Origin: Bagarius yarrelli
Taxonomy: Eukaryota > Chordata > Actinopteri > Siluriformes > Sisoridae
DNA length: 64,000 nucleotides
Reading direction: 5' to 3'
Assembly (NCBI GenBank): GCA_005784505.1
Contig: VCAZ01000222.1
Location: forward strand, 258,771-322,770
Shown here: piece after piece, positions 34,435 to 45,929 of the stretch
Layout: every line of letters starts with the position of its first letter
Position numbering within the stretch: position 1 is the stretch's first letter
The notes under the pieces: model-generated
What the model was told of the DNA's origin: nothing
What the model saw: the letters and a program-made list of their open reading frames with translations, nothing else
Database searches by the model: none
Program-made: the position numbers and the translations under genes

Positions 34435-35440
34435 TAAACTAAAACTTTTTTATTAACAGTCCATTAATCTTCCACACAGCAGGTAATCAACTTCCTCTGA
34501 ATATCATTTGGAACGTCTTTGCATTACTCTCAGGATTACAGGTCACACAAAAATTCCATTTCTTCATATGACTGGAACGCTATCGGATTCTCTGGCTGAG
34601 GATGAAGATTAGGGCTTTGATACAGTATGTGGTGAGTGAACATCAAACAAAAACGAAAAAATGTTGGTTTTGTCAAAGGATCCAAATGAGGCTTTATTCA
34701 TCTGCCTGCAAGATCAAAAGCAGCTTAAGAAAATCTTCTGTGAGGTAAATTTCAGATGCAGAAAAGGTTCTTCTGACGGTTTCTCCTGTTCCTGATGTTG
34801 AGGAACTAGAATCCACAAGTTTTTCTTTTATTTCTTTAGTTTATCATTTTGACTGTTAATAAATTTCCTGAATGTCTGTTACATCTTGATGTATTTTAGA
34901 CAAAATGCTGTTTCATAGAGAGTCTGTAAAATCTGTCCATTCATCCATCCATCCATCCATCCATCCATATTTTATTCTTCATTTATCTTATTCTTCATCA
35001 CTAACCCTTTACACTGCACTGGATTTGGGCTGATAGTCAAACAGACGTCTAAAAATAATCTCCTTGCTGCTGATCAGACTCAGAGGCTTTTGGCTTCTGA
35101 CCTTGTGGAGAACGGAGACACCTGGTCAGGCCAGAAATAGAGGTGTGAAGGTTCAGAAGATGAGAGTAAAGTGTCAGCGGATGACAAACCAGCACTCATT
35201 TATCTTCATTTGGTCTCCGAGCTCCAGCCTGTTGCTGCCCCTGCGTGCGGTGAGAGGTGTAACGGGACATGCCGGATAATAAAGCCGATCCTGATGGGAA
35301 AAAAAGGAAATGGATATTTTCCCAACTGTTGCTGAAGTGCATGAAAGAGTTCTTCAGGAGGAGGAGTGGGAACGGTGAGAGGAAGGACTGAGGTTATTTA
35401 AAACGGAGACAGTGAATATAAAGTGGAATCAAATCTTATA
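34435..35440. other. Unassigned; (CATC)n at about 34938-34968
   Basis: Unique-looking sequence, with a balanced patch at 35060-35400 and a short CATC run. No gene recognised. Confidence 0.4.
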
Positions 35441-35449
35441 TAGGTAAAC

Positions 35450-36062
35450 AGGCCACGCCTCCTTCTGTAAGACTATACACCCACACGACTTTAAAAACAG
35501 AAGCCACGCCCCTTTACGCTTTTTACTCTAGCTCTTGAAAACAGAAGCCACACCCCTTCACTTTTTTCTGTAACTCTAAAAACAGAATCCACACCCCTTT
35601 TACACCTCTTTTACTGATATGATAGATTAGGGTAACACAAGCCACGCCTCTTTGTTAGTAAATATAGAATCAGGGTATGGAAGCATTTAAAGACTAGAAG
35701 CCACGCCTGCTTTGCTCTTTTCCTGTATCTGTAAAAACAGAAGCCACACCATTTAATTTAAAAAAAATCTAATTAGTGCACACACTAATGAAAGTAGTAG
35801 CTTAATGGTTAGGGTTTTGGCCTGTTAATCAGATGAGTGCATGTTTGATTTTTATCACAACCAAGTTGCCACTGTTGGGCCCCTGAGCAAGGCCCTTAAC
35901 TCTTAATTACTCAGATGGATTAAAAAAATTGGTCACTCTGAAGAACAGTGTTTGCAAAATGCCTGAAATGTAACTTCAGCCTTTTTAAACCACAGACATG
36001 TGATTAGAGGACACGCCTACTGCACAGAAGCTACAGACTTTAGGAATGTAAAGCCACGCCCA
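35450..36062. repeat. Degenerate tandem series with CCACGCC/CCACACC motifs
   Basis: AGCCACGCCCCTTT-type phrases occur at 35452, 35503, 35547, 35588, 35642, 35701 and 35743, about 40-60 bp apart and often preceded by AAAACAGA. Two more are at 36011 and 36053, after a SINE insertion. CCACRCC matches the KLF/Sp CACCC-type site, but the series may simply be an old minisatellite. Confidence 0.65.
35796..35972 (+). mobile_element. SINE family A, plus strand
   Basis: Head GTAGTAGCTTAATGGTTAGG, body CACTGTTGGGCCCCTGAGCA and GGCCCTTAACTCTTAATTAC. The tail is decayed. It interrupts the CCACGCC series. Confidence 0.8.
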
Positions 36063-36155
36063 CTTCTCCTCCATCACTGAAAGCTGTGTGTGTTCCTGAG
36101 CCATATGGTGAAGACCATCAGGCAGCAGATATTTGGCAGATTCATACTGTTTAAA

Positions 36156-36190
36156 TATGTGTGTGTGTGTGTGTGTGTGTGCGTGTGCAG
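36156..36190. repeat. (GT)n microsatellite
   Basis: About 14 GT units, ending GCGTGTG. Confidence 0.93.
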
Positions 36191-36199
36191 CCAAGCTTC

Positions 36200-36960
36200 A
36201 AAATGGCAATATCTGATACATGCGGGAGCTGGGAAAGGAGCTCAGTGCCATGATTCAGTCAGGGTTAATCATGTCACAGGAGGCCGCATCCGAGCTCGGT
36301 CTCGCTTTGTAAAGCTGATTTAAACGAGTGAAGGGCCTCCCTCAGTTTCACGCTTTGGCTGTAAACACCTCAGTTAAATGTTATGTTCCTCATTATAGCA
36401 TAAGTGGGTTAGCATATTCATTTGCCGCTGAAGTAGGTTATACCTAGAAGCGCCTTTGCCACTGATTAGCATGGCATCAACAGGCGCTTTCTGCCCACGC
36501 CGGCCTCTCGACGAGCCACGTGCGCCTCAGATAATGAAAATTAAAACAAAAAAAAAAACTCACGCCAGTCGCTTTCCTCTGGAGATTAGTGCACTAATTG
36601 TACTAAGAAATGGACTTGATCTGCATGTGCGCCGCCTGAGAGTCCTCCGCGCACGAGTCGATGAAAAATAAGGAAATAGTATGACATTAATTAAAGAGGA
36701 GCGGAATAAATTATGCGAATGTGCAATCCTCTGTTAGAAACGCTTAAACGTTAAGTGTCTCCACTTCGGAGCGGTCGAGCGTGAGATTCTATACAGCGCA
36801 CAGAAAACGTTAAGTACACGCGCACGCTAACCGTATAACCCTAATTAATGTGGATGTAGTTACTCCAGCTGGTTGCTCAGAAACCAAATTAGCATCTCAA
36901 ACTAAAAACGCAGCAGAATAAAAAAAAAGAGACATAGAAATCAGGAAATCAAAGACAAGA
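36200..36960. other. Candidate conserved non-coding block
   Basis: 760 bp without simple repeats, balanced, with homeodomain-like TTAATTA/TAATTA words near 36590, 36690 and 36843 and an E-box-like CACGTG at 36518. No coherent reading frame. Conservation is inferred from texture, not shown. Confidence 0.33.
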
Positions 36961-37818
36961 CCTGGCAACCCGTGCTTTGTATTCGATTAAACTCTTATTA
37001 CGGCAAATATAGATGAGTACAAGCAGCTTAAACGGGGAGGAATTAGCGGCTTTTTGCTCTGTTTGTGAGGTTTATTCATTTATTCACTTTTAATAAGTGT
37101 GGAAATTTGCAGCAGTTCAACAGCCACCGTGAAACACCGCTGATCTCATTTAATTTATTTACATCTGTTTATGTCTGCTTATGTATATATTTATATATTA
37201 GAATTTATTCTTTTTATACTATTCTCAGTTTGTTTTGTTTTTTTTTAATGCATGACTTTGTGCTGCACAATAAATCTGTTTAATGTGATTTTGAATATTA
37301 TTTTAATAATATTTGATTATTTAAACATGTAAAAGAATTAGAAATATATTTGTTGTCAAATTTTTAAATGTGTTAAATAGATTTTTGTATATTTATTATA
37401 TTACTCTTTGTATTTGTATTTTTAATTTGTTAACTTCATTAGTGGAAGTGTAGACAAACAGGCCACACCTACATTACTGTTATTATACATTTGGAGCCAC
37501 GCCTCCTTTTTGAAATTATTTATGTTATGTTATTTAATGACGGACATTACTATTTACTTCATTGACGCATTGAATTCATTCATTTGTTTGTTTGTACCGG
37601 TTCAGTGTAATGTTCTATCCATTTTTTTATTTAGAATGTATTTTTGCGCTGTTTGTATTTTGCTCTAACAGCATTATGGTTTAATGGTTTTTTCACCACA
37701 TGAACATGTTTCCTTCCTTGTCACACACGTCGTCCCGTCTGTGCTGTGAATCCTGTGCGTCTGTTCCTCCAGATTTTCCAATGTTCTGTATATGTGCTGG
37801 ATGACTTCACTGACAGAG

Positions 37819-37822
<4 letters not shown>
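36961..37822. other. Unassigned AT-rich; two more CCACRCC motifs
   Basis: AT-rich with GGCCACACCT at 37461 and GAGCCACGCC near 37494. No gene. Confidence 0.4.

Positions 37823-37849
<27 letters not shown>
37823..37849. repeat. (CA)n microsatellite
   Basis: About 13 CA units. Confidence 0.95.
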
Positions 37850-37853
<4 letters not shown>

Positions 37854-38330
37854 AAGGGCGAATCACACACATGTAATTTACCTCTTTCGTTACAGAGGGA
37901 AAAGATAAAATCACGCTTAAGTGTGTGTTTATGTGCATGTGCCAGCTGTGTGTGTTTTCGCTCAGCTGAGCCGAGACACTCCGATCCACCGAGCGTGAAA
38001 TGATGGGGTTTTTTTCCACAAGCCGTCTCTTAGCAGGTGAAGTTTGTTCTTCATCAGTAGAGCAAAAGTTAATGATGGATGAAACACCGTAGTTCTTCGC
38101 TTCAGTTGTTCAGAAGCTCCACCCACACAGGAAGTAAGAAATAAAACACACTGAAGTAGTTTTGTACCTCGAAGTTGATTAATCATACAGCAAAACCCAA
38201 AGTGTGTTATTGCTGTTATACTCCAGATTTATTTTTTAAGAATTAAAAAAAAGATTTTTTTTTCCATTTATAATAACATTTATTCGAGAAGTGAGTTTCT
38301 GTTCTTATATAATGCCTCTCTTTTCATACA
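37850..38330. other. Unassigned
   Basis: Balanced to 38130, then AT-rich. Nothing recognised. Confidence 0.35.
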
Positions 38331-38845
38331 AACTTTATTACACAACATATTACACTCAAACATCAAACAATATATTTACAAATTATTAAGAAGTCTTCAC
38401 ATACTTTAATATGTATTAGTATAGAATGTTACCTCATTATTTTTAACATACTGTTATTAATTGTATTAATTGATATTTTAAATAAGTGCTTAATGATTAT
38501 TGTATTTTTTATATTTAGTTATTTAAGATATTAAGTATAGTAAATATTCTGTGTTAGAAATATAGTAACTACATAGTTATTATATAGTTGATAGTGTATT
38601 ATGTATTTATTACATATTTATTACAAAGTTATTAATTTGTTTTAATAAAAAAGTTTGACGTATTTAGTAAATAATTATTAAGTAAAATGATGTATATCAT
38701 GTATTGTTATAATGTTTCTATATAGATATTTGGTGTTTGAACTACTTTATCTGTTACTATTTAGTATCAAAACTATTACATGGTTATTACATAGTTATTG
38801 AATGTATTATGTTTATAACGTTATTAACGTTATGTATGTAACGTC
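38331..38845. repeat. AT-rich degenerate repeat with TAGTTATTACATAG words, left half
   Basis: The words ATAGTTATTACATAGTTAT and their variants recur throughout. The same vocabulary resumes after the L2 fragment at 39360-39860. Confidence 0.7.
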
Positions 38846-39030
38846 TCTCTCACTGTTACATACGCCACAACGGAGCTGTCGGTGATCCAGACCCCACCTC
38901 CGACCCGGTCCTGTGGGACTCTTCCCTGTGACCTGCCCCAGAGGATGATGCATCACCAGGGCGATCTAGGACGACCCACTTCGCCATAAAGACGTTCCAG
39001 CTGCTCTTTAAGGACTAATGATTAAAGTTG

Positions 39031-39074
<44 letters not shown>

Positions 39075-39345
39075 ACAAACACACAATGTAACCACATGAT
39101 CCCTGCTACTTGTTTTTCACCCCAAATGAGGATGGGTTCTCTGTTGAGTCTGGTTCCTCTCAAGGTTTCTTCCTATCTCATCTCAGGGAGTTTTTCCTTG
39201 CCACAGTCGCCCCCGGCTTGCTCATCAGGGACAAACTGATTTCTGTCTCATTTTAACTCATAATTTCTTCAATTGTAAAGCTGCTTTGTGACAATCACCA
39301 TTGTAAAAAGCGCCAAACAAATAAAACTGAACTGAATTGAATTAA
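38846..39345 (+). mobile_element. L2-clade LINE 3' end, plus strand
   Basis: It is nearly colinear with the reverse complement of 25491-25960. Shared landmarks are GTGATCCAGACCCCACCTC, GACCTGCCCCAG-GGATGATG, GACGTTCCAGCTGCTCTTTA, CCCAAATGAGGATGGGTTCT, a stretch encoding the CAAGGTTTCTTCCTATCTCA phrase, and the terminus AAGCGCCAAACAAATAAAAC then ATTGAATT. Only the 3' untranslated part was inserted. A (CA)n at 39033-39073 occupies the same place as the (TG)n of the other copy. Confidence 0.92.
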
Positions 39346-39359
39346 ATATTACACTGCTG

Positions 39360-39860
39360 TTAGGGTATGTCTGATATGTTAAGCATTATAGTTTTTATTT
39401 GCTATTTAGGGCATTAATTATTTTGTGATACATATAGTTAAAAATATAAACCAATGTTTGTTATACTATAGTTATTGTTATTATTTATTATTTAAGGCAT
39501 TAATTATTTTGTGATATAGTTAAAAATATAAACCAATGTATGTTAAACTATAGTTATTACATAGTTATTACATAGTTATTATTATGTTATTCGTAACATA
39601 TGTAGTACATAGTTATAAGGCGAATTGGTATATTTAGTATTATATAATTAGCATCTTTATTTTGTGTATTAAATAATTGTTTTGTTATTGTTAGCCTGTT
39701 AACATATTGATATATTCAGTAGTTAAATGTATTAGAGAGTATATACACTAGTTAATATATGTTGTACATCATTACCAAGTTATTATTATATTATGTAGTG
39801 TGTTTATAGTTTTTAAATATATTAAATGAATTATTCTAAATTATTTAAAGTGCATTAATT
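39360..39860. repeat. AT-rich degenerate repeat, right half, with a 70 bp direct duplication
   Basis: The block at about 39405-39474 (GGCATTAATTATTTTGTGAT, then AAAAATATAAACCAATGT) recurs at 39492-39561 with few changes. The rest is ATAGTTATTACATAG-type words. Confidence 0.75.
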
Positions 39861-42171
39861 AATTTTATATATTATTTATGGCACTTTAGGATGATACATT
39901 GAAAAGTAAAAGATCTATATAGGAACATTGATTGACTCCACCCTCACAGATACGATCAGACTCTCTGCTTTTGGTTTGTTTTGTTTTTTCAGGTTTTGGT
40001 TAAACGCCGTCAGTCTTTTTTAAAGCATTTTAATGCGGATAAAAGTAAACGAGTACAAAGTGATGTGTGGAACGCAGCATCAGCAGAGCGACAGCAATTT
40101 GAAGCTGACAGATGAAGTTAAAATGTTTTTTACCTTTCCTGGAGTTTCTAAGTAAATTTCACCCAAAACTCTGAAGACCTGCCAGCATGCTCATTAATAT
40201 TCACACCCTTCCTCGACATCCGAACAACAAAAAAATACAACATGAGGCACGTGACAGCATGTCATAGAGCAGAACTGACAGGAAAAGCTGGAGGTGTGTG
40301 GTAGAAAACAGCGACTGGATGAATGAAGTAGAACAAACGTCAACGATAAGGAGGAAAGTGAAAGACGAGACATGGGACAAAAAGGGGGCTAAAGAGGCGG
40401 TGGCCCAAGGTTATTAAATAATAGCAAAAACACATTCATTTGTTAACTAATTCAGTGATTTTGGGGTATAAATATTATTGTAACTTATGATAATGTGTAT
40501 TTATTTATTTATTTATTTACTTACTTTTATTATTTTATATTTTACTAAAGTGTTTTACAAAACTACTGCTTTCACAGTTCTACTTTGTGTGAGAATAAAA
40601 AAGAGAGAACATAAGTCGCCGTTTTTCTGTGTTTTTTTGGATGAAGAGTGATGTGTAGTGAAGAGGGAGTGGTAATGCACCGCATTTCCCTTCACTCCTG
40701 TTCATTTCTGTGTCGAGTAAAAACGCTCGTTCTCTCTTTCTTCTATTGAAATCAACTCTCGTGTCTGTCATTAGCAGCGTCCGACAGTTTATGTTCACTT
40801 TTTGTCACTTTGCCAAAGCTTTTGCGTTTATGGCGCATTAGCTGCAGCGCGCTTACTGCTTTCAAAAAGGAATCAAACAAAAACATGTGGGAAATGCGAC
40901 AAAATAATGGGATTTGCTGCATTCCCGAAATGCTTTCTGATCATAAAGGCAATATGAGCTCCAAGACACCCTACACACACACACACACACACACACACAT
41001 TAACACACGATTAAACCATTAGGTCCAGTCTGATGACTGTGAAAAGTGTTTCGACTTGGTCGTGAGTAGAATCAGACATTTGATAATTGTTTGTTTGTTT
41101 TTTGACTTTAGTTTTTCTTGTTTTCTTTTTTCTCTTCTTTCTTTAGCTGCAAGCATTAAACCCTGAAAGAACAAAAACATTGCAAAGATGGCAGAAAGTC
41201 AAACGTTTTAAGTTCCCAACCCCCGAACTGTGCTTATCATTCCAGCGTAACAGTGAGCTGCTTTTCTATAGCTGCACGTCACAGTTGGCCATTTATCCGT
41301 TTTAATGTCAAGGAACTCCAGTGAAACGAGAAGGTTTCTGTTATTTTATTCTCTCCTAACAGCTTTAAACAGACAATCGCTCGGTTTCTAGAACTAAATT
41401 AAAAAACAAGGTTTTCAATATTACACTTTTATCATTTTTGTTATTACAGACTAACTAAATTATTCGGCGTCACTTGATAGGACTACAACAGTCTAATATC
41501 AAACTCAGCTGAATCATATGCAGAGTGTGATGAACCAGACGGAGTAAAATGCAGCTTTAATAAGGAAGTCGGCAGACACCGGATAAAGCAGATACGCAAA
41601 CGAGAGACAGACGGAAAGTCAGTACACAGAAAAGGTGTATGAGTTAGCAGACAAACCAAAATCACTAGACTAGAAAACGGGAACCAAACCACGTAGCAGA
41701 GATCAAAGCCAGATCATCGAAACAAGTCTAGCTGAGCAAACAAAACTTTGCAATGAGGTCATAGTCCTGCTAGCTGATAAAGTTTAGCACATTGGAAGTG
41801 AAAACCTAGCCGCTAATTTACCTAGCCGTGTAATGTCATTGGATAGTAAATGTGTATACTGGTCTTGCTATAATGCTATAAACTGGTAGAACGACTCATC
41901 CTGTTGTTAATACAGTGGACTGGATATCTCAACAATGTAGTAAGTAAAACCCCTAAAATATTTTTGGGTGATTTTTAGAATATTTAGTTTAAGTAAATAT
42001 TGAATTATATTTTTCAGCTTTACAAAACACTGGGAGAGAATCGTGAAAAATAGCTTGTACACGTTGATAATTAAATGAGTAAAAGTGTTTTTCTTTCAAT
42101 GTCAGTGTGTGTAACCTGTGTATTAGCAAGAAAAAATAAAATTAACTGTTTTATTTGGGCTTTGTTTGTTT
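39861..42171. other. Long unassigned stretch
   Basis: Contains (TTTA)n at 40497-40522 and (CA)n at about 40973-41000. Patches at 39950-40400 and 40600-40960 are balanced. 41515-41700 resembles the ACAGAC-rich sequence at 24306-24600. Open frames are short and unrecognised. No gene. Confidence 0.4.
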
Positions 42172-42325
42172 GTGATGGCTCATTGTTACGGTGTTGGACT
42201 ACCAATCTGAAGATTGTGGGTTCAAGTCTCAGCTCCACCAAGCTACCACTGCTGGGTACCTGAGTAAGGCCCTAATTGCTCACTTGTATAAATGAGATAA
42301 ATGTGCTTGTAAATGTAAATATCTG
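42172..42325 (+). mobile_element. SINE family A, plus strand
   Basis: Head TGATGGCTCATTGTTACGGT, B box GTGGGTTCAAGTCTCAGCTC, body CACTGCTGGGTACCTGAGTA. The tail region is partly replaced by AAATGTAAATATCTGCC. Confidence 0.78.
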
Positions 42326-42578
42326 CCTGTTGAAAGGCAAACACTGCCTCGGAGAACAGGTGTGAATGTTCTGGACTGTGTGGACTGTGTTTTTATTTGT
42401 TCCTTTTAGAACCGTGTGACTAGACAGTGAAATATATCACACAAATAAGATTAATATACATTGCAATTATTTATTCCTAAGCACACTTACTCTTAGAACT
42501 AATATTACCATTTCTGAATGACAGCAAAAAGGGGTGATGCCCACTGGGTGGATGACGGTATTAATGCCGCCCAAAAAT

Positions 42579-42581
<3 letters not shown>
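42326..42581. other. Unassigned
   Basis: Nothing recognised. Confidence 0.35.

Positions 42582-42625
<44 letters not shown>
42582..42625. repeat. (GA)n microsatellite
   Basis: About 21 uninterrupted GA units. Confidence 0.96.
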
Positions 42626-42628
<3 letters not shown>

Positions 42629-43472
42629 GAAATTTATGAAATGAAGTGCTAATGCTAACATCGTTTCACAGGTATAAAATAAAAACCTGTACAAATCCAC
42701 TTTTGGTGGTCTTTGGGTTGGCGGTAGAAGTTAACCCTTCAGCCGAGGCCCAGAGAGCTTTAGCCTTTACAACATTACTAGCAAGACGTTCTCATCAATC
42801 CTTTTAAAGTAGAAGCACGTTTCATCCCTTCCCTTTCTTTTAATACACAGCGAAATAGAGTGTTAACTTGCATTAGATTAAAAAAAACATTCAATTTTCA
42901 CTTATGGGTTCTTTAAAGACCTTTGACAAGATGTGGTGCTCATTTTTAGAGTATCTGCTAGTAACGTTTTTCATTTTTTCTGGGAGTCATTAGGTTTTTA
43001 ATGGAGGGAAGCTTCTGGTGGGGTAGTAATAATAAAAACTTATATTTTTTATAAAAATAAAGCTATAATCTGTTGATAATTCACACACAAAAGCTAATAA
43101 AAAAAATAAAAAAGTTTAAATAAATGATAAAATAAATCCTACTTCAATAACAGGGAAAAATCTTCAATATGGAAATAAAAATATAAAAACATTTTTAAAA
43201 AATTTCTTCTGTTTGTTTTTCGTTCCTTATGTTTTTCATGAACTCCCAGCGTTTCCCTTAATTTCACATGCAGCTTCTTCAGGGAGTCACATTGTAAATT
43301 TGAATGAACTGAAACTCAACAGATCTTAAATGTGTCTTTAAAATCAGTACCGCTGCTCCCTATACACAGTTTGCACAATAACATGCAAGATTTTAATGTT
43401 GATAACTGCCCCACATGTTGATAGCTGCTCCCTGATGCCCCAAAAATCACATACAACAGATATCCCCCAACT
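42626..43472. other. Unassigned AT-rich
   Basis: Balanced first 150 bp, then A/T-rich with A and T homopolymers. No gene. Confidence 0.4.
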
Positions 43473-43625
43473 AGGGCAGCACGGTGGTTAACACTTAGAG
43501 GTTAACACTGTTACAGTAAGAAGGTCTCGGGTTTAATTCCCCTGCAGGGGCCGTTGGGATAGACTCCAGCAGATCCATGTGACCCCGAATTAGAGAATAA
43601 GCAGGTGTAGAAGATGTTTATACTT
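43473..43625 (+). mobile_element. SINE family C, internally deleted
   Basis: Head GGGCAGCACGGTGGTTAACA, then AAGAAGGTCTCGGGTTTAAT (B box), joined directly to the 3' end GGGATAGACTCCAGCAGATC and GACCCCGAATTAGAGAATAA. The 150 bp middle present at 10288-10575 is missing. Confidence 0.82.
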
Positions 43626-43674
43626 GTAAATAAAGACTGCATTTGGTTCACAATTTCTCGCCTCAGTGGATTCA

Positions 43675-43915
43675 TTACAAAATGACTCTGAATCATTTTC
43701 TATTTGAAACATTTCTATATTATTATATATTATATCGAAACAGCTGTGAATCATATTAAACAAACTCTGAATCATATCACATATCAAAATGAATCATATT
43801 TTTAACTCTGAATCATAGATACAGCTCTGATTCAAATCATTAACACAAACAAATCTAAATCATACAGTAAAGCCTGTGAATCAGGTCATATAAAAATGAC
43901 TCTAAATCATATATA
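43675..43915. repeat. Degenerate repeat around CTCTGAATCATAT
   Basis: Seven or more irregular copies of (T)CTGAATCATA/AATCATAT at 20-45 bp spacing. AT-rich, and probably an old minisatellite. Confidence 0.6.
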
Positions 43916-43926
43916 TTTATATATAC

Positions 43927-44062
43927 ACCATTTGGCAGATGTTCTTATCCAAAGCGATTTACAGTTATCTCTTTTTTACTATAACTAAGCAATTGGGTTA
44001 AGGGCCTTACTCAGGGGCCCAGTGGTAGAAGCTTGGTGGTGCTGGAAATCAAACCCCATCTT
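43927..44062 (-). mobile_element. SINE family A, minus strand
   Basis: The minus strand reads the tail CTTTGGATAAGAACATCTGCC, body GGGCCCCTGAGTAAGGCCCT and GATTTCCAGCACCACCAAGC. The head is absent. Confidence 0.82.
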
Positions 44063-44065
44063 TCA

Positions 44066-44092
44066 ATTACATTCACAGCATTTGGCAGATGT
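44066..44092 (-). mobile_element. SINE family A tail tip, minus strand
   Basis: ATTACATTCACAGCATTTGG then CAGATGTC, a 27 bp tail fragment immediately after the previous copy. Confidence 0.6.
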
Positions 44093-44159
44093 CAATTTTC
44101 CTCTGTTTTATATTCACACTCGATGATTCATGGCTCAGATCCTCATAAGGTCTGGATGG

Positions 44160-44600
44160 ATTTCATAACATTGCACAAAAAATGAGCATAAAGTCAAAGC
44201 GAGGCCTGTTCAGGTTCCTGCAGTGAGTCGGTGAATCAGTTGAAGGTAGGCTCCATGCGTGATATTCTCTTGCCGGTTTTTGACAGCCACAGGATTTATT
44301 TCCACATAGAGTAGACGATTTCATGCTGCTCTGCCCGGAGGAGATGCGCCCCGAGTGGAAATCGGAACATTTTTGTTGTTCAAAACCCCCAAGGTTTTCA
44401 AAATAACACTTTCTCAGGTTATAAGATGGAGCCACAATTTTCAGAGTGGCAATTTCGCAGGACTTCATTGGCCTTGAGAGATTATTTTTCTCCTGTCTCT
44501 TATTCCAGAGTCGGTGAGTCAGTGTGAGGAAGAATCTTGCTGAAGGTAAATAAAAAAATATTGCTAATAGTTTGTGGTATGTGCTTTTCCACACAAGGAG
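44160..44600. other. Candidate conserved non-coding block
   Basis: 440 bp, balanced and repeat-free. The minus frame 44163-44594 is open for 143 codons, but the protein shows no domain, signal peptide or repeat that I recognise. I favour chance openness in a conserved non-coding element or part of an unknown repeat. Confidence 0.3.
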
Positions 44601-44784
44601 TTTCAGTAATCAGGGTATAGATATATAAATCATATCAACAGTTGTATTAAATTATACAGTGATGATGTTTATTCTATTAACAGGTAAACAAATAGAAATC
44701 AAGGAAAAATGTATTAATTTCCAAACAGTCCTGGTTTTTTTAAGTCCAACAAATCTAACGTAACCTCAAATTCGACTATACATA

Positions 44785-44872
44785 TACAACTGTATACAAG
44801 GACCTTGCTCAGGGGCCCAGCGGTGGCAGCTTGGTGGTGCTGGGAATCGAACCCCCGATCTTCCACCTTATC
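44785..44872 (-). mobile_element. SINE family A body, minus strand
   Basis: CCTTGCTCAGGGGCCCAGCG, GGCAGCTTGGTGGTGCTGGG and AATCGAACCCCCGATCTTCC, read from the minus strand. The tail is absent. It may be the other half of the tail tip at 44066. Confidence 0.82.
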
Positions 44873-45104
44873 ATATTGGAGTCTTGTTTCCAATATTACC
44901 ATCATACAACATTAAAATGATCCTGAATCATATTATATTTAAATTCTATGACAACTAAAAAAACCCCTGATAAAACAATAAGGGGGTGTGGCCTATTTAA
45001 TGATATGACAACCTGTAATTCATTTTATCTAATATTTTGCTAATATTTTAGGCTTGCATGTTTCACTGTGCTAAACTGGTAGCTAAAATCATCTATAACT
45101 TATC

Positions 45105-45320
45105 AGGGGCGGTGGTGGCTCAAATTGTTAATTAGGAGACAAGGAAGACCTGGATTTAAGGCCCCCCCCCATGTCAGCTATTGTTGGGTCCTTAAGCAAG
45201 ACCCTTAACACTTTCTGCTCCAGGGGGCGCTGTATCATAGCTGACCCTGTGCTCTGACCCCCAACTTACTAAGATGGGATATGCTAAGCAAACAAATTCC
45301 TCTGTGCTGTAAAGTAAATA
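45105..45320 (+). mobile_element. SINE family B, plus strand
   Basis: Head AGGGGCGGTGGTGGCTCAAA, a damaged B-box region with a C9 run, CTTAAGCAAGACCCTTAACA, GGGGGCGCTGTATCATAGCT, and a tail TCCTCTGTGCTGTAAAG. Confidence 0.87.
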
Positions 45321-45929
45321 TGACAAAGACGTTTATATTTTATGTTAGCAACATTAGCCATGCATTTTATGTGGAAAGCTAAAGCAGTTCGGATGCTAAT
45401 CAGATGTGTTTTGGGGGTAAAAAAGGATTTTTTTGTGTCCAAACAGCATGATTAGCATTGAGGCTTTTTTAATATTCGGTTTTTACATGACAGTAAACAT
45501 GCAGAACACGAGAAAACACGAGAGCAGAGACTTGGATGGAAGATTTAAAGGAAGAAAAGTCAACTGTTTCTTGGGAGTGATTTATATTTGACGTTAACCA
45601 AGTCTCTTGTTTTGTTGACCTTTGTGAGCGGCTGACCGCTACGAGCGCAAATCTAATGATCGGCGCTGTGGCATTTTCTGTCGGCAAAATGTCACTTTCG
45701 GCTTATTGTCTGACGGATAACGCTGGGAGACGGACTTCTCTTCTTCTTCTTCTGTTTATTTATTCATTTCAACCTCAGCCATGAACAGCACATGCTTATT
45801 CTCCAGGGAAATATATCAGTTTGCAAAAAAATGAAAAAATAAATAATAAAATACTTAAAAAATAAATCTTTAAAAATAAAAAGGAGTATTTAATATCAGC
45901 GCCTCTTGCAGTGTGTAGTGGGATGTTGA
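45321..45929. other. Unassigned
   Basis: AT-leaning, with a balanced piece at 45470-45720. Nothing recognised. Confidence 0.35.

Noticed and set aside
44163..44594. 143-codon minus-strand frame as a gene
   Set aside because: No recognisable domain, no promoter or splice context, and length within chance for balanced DNA. Kept only as a non-coding candidate.
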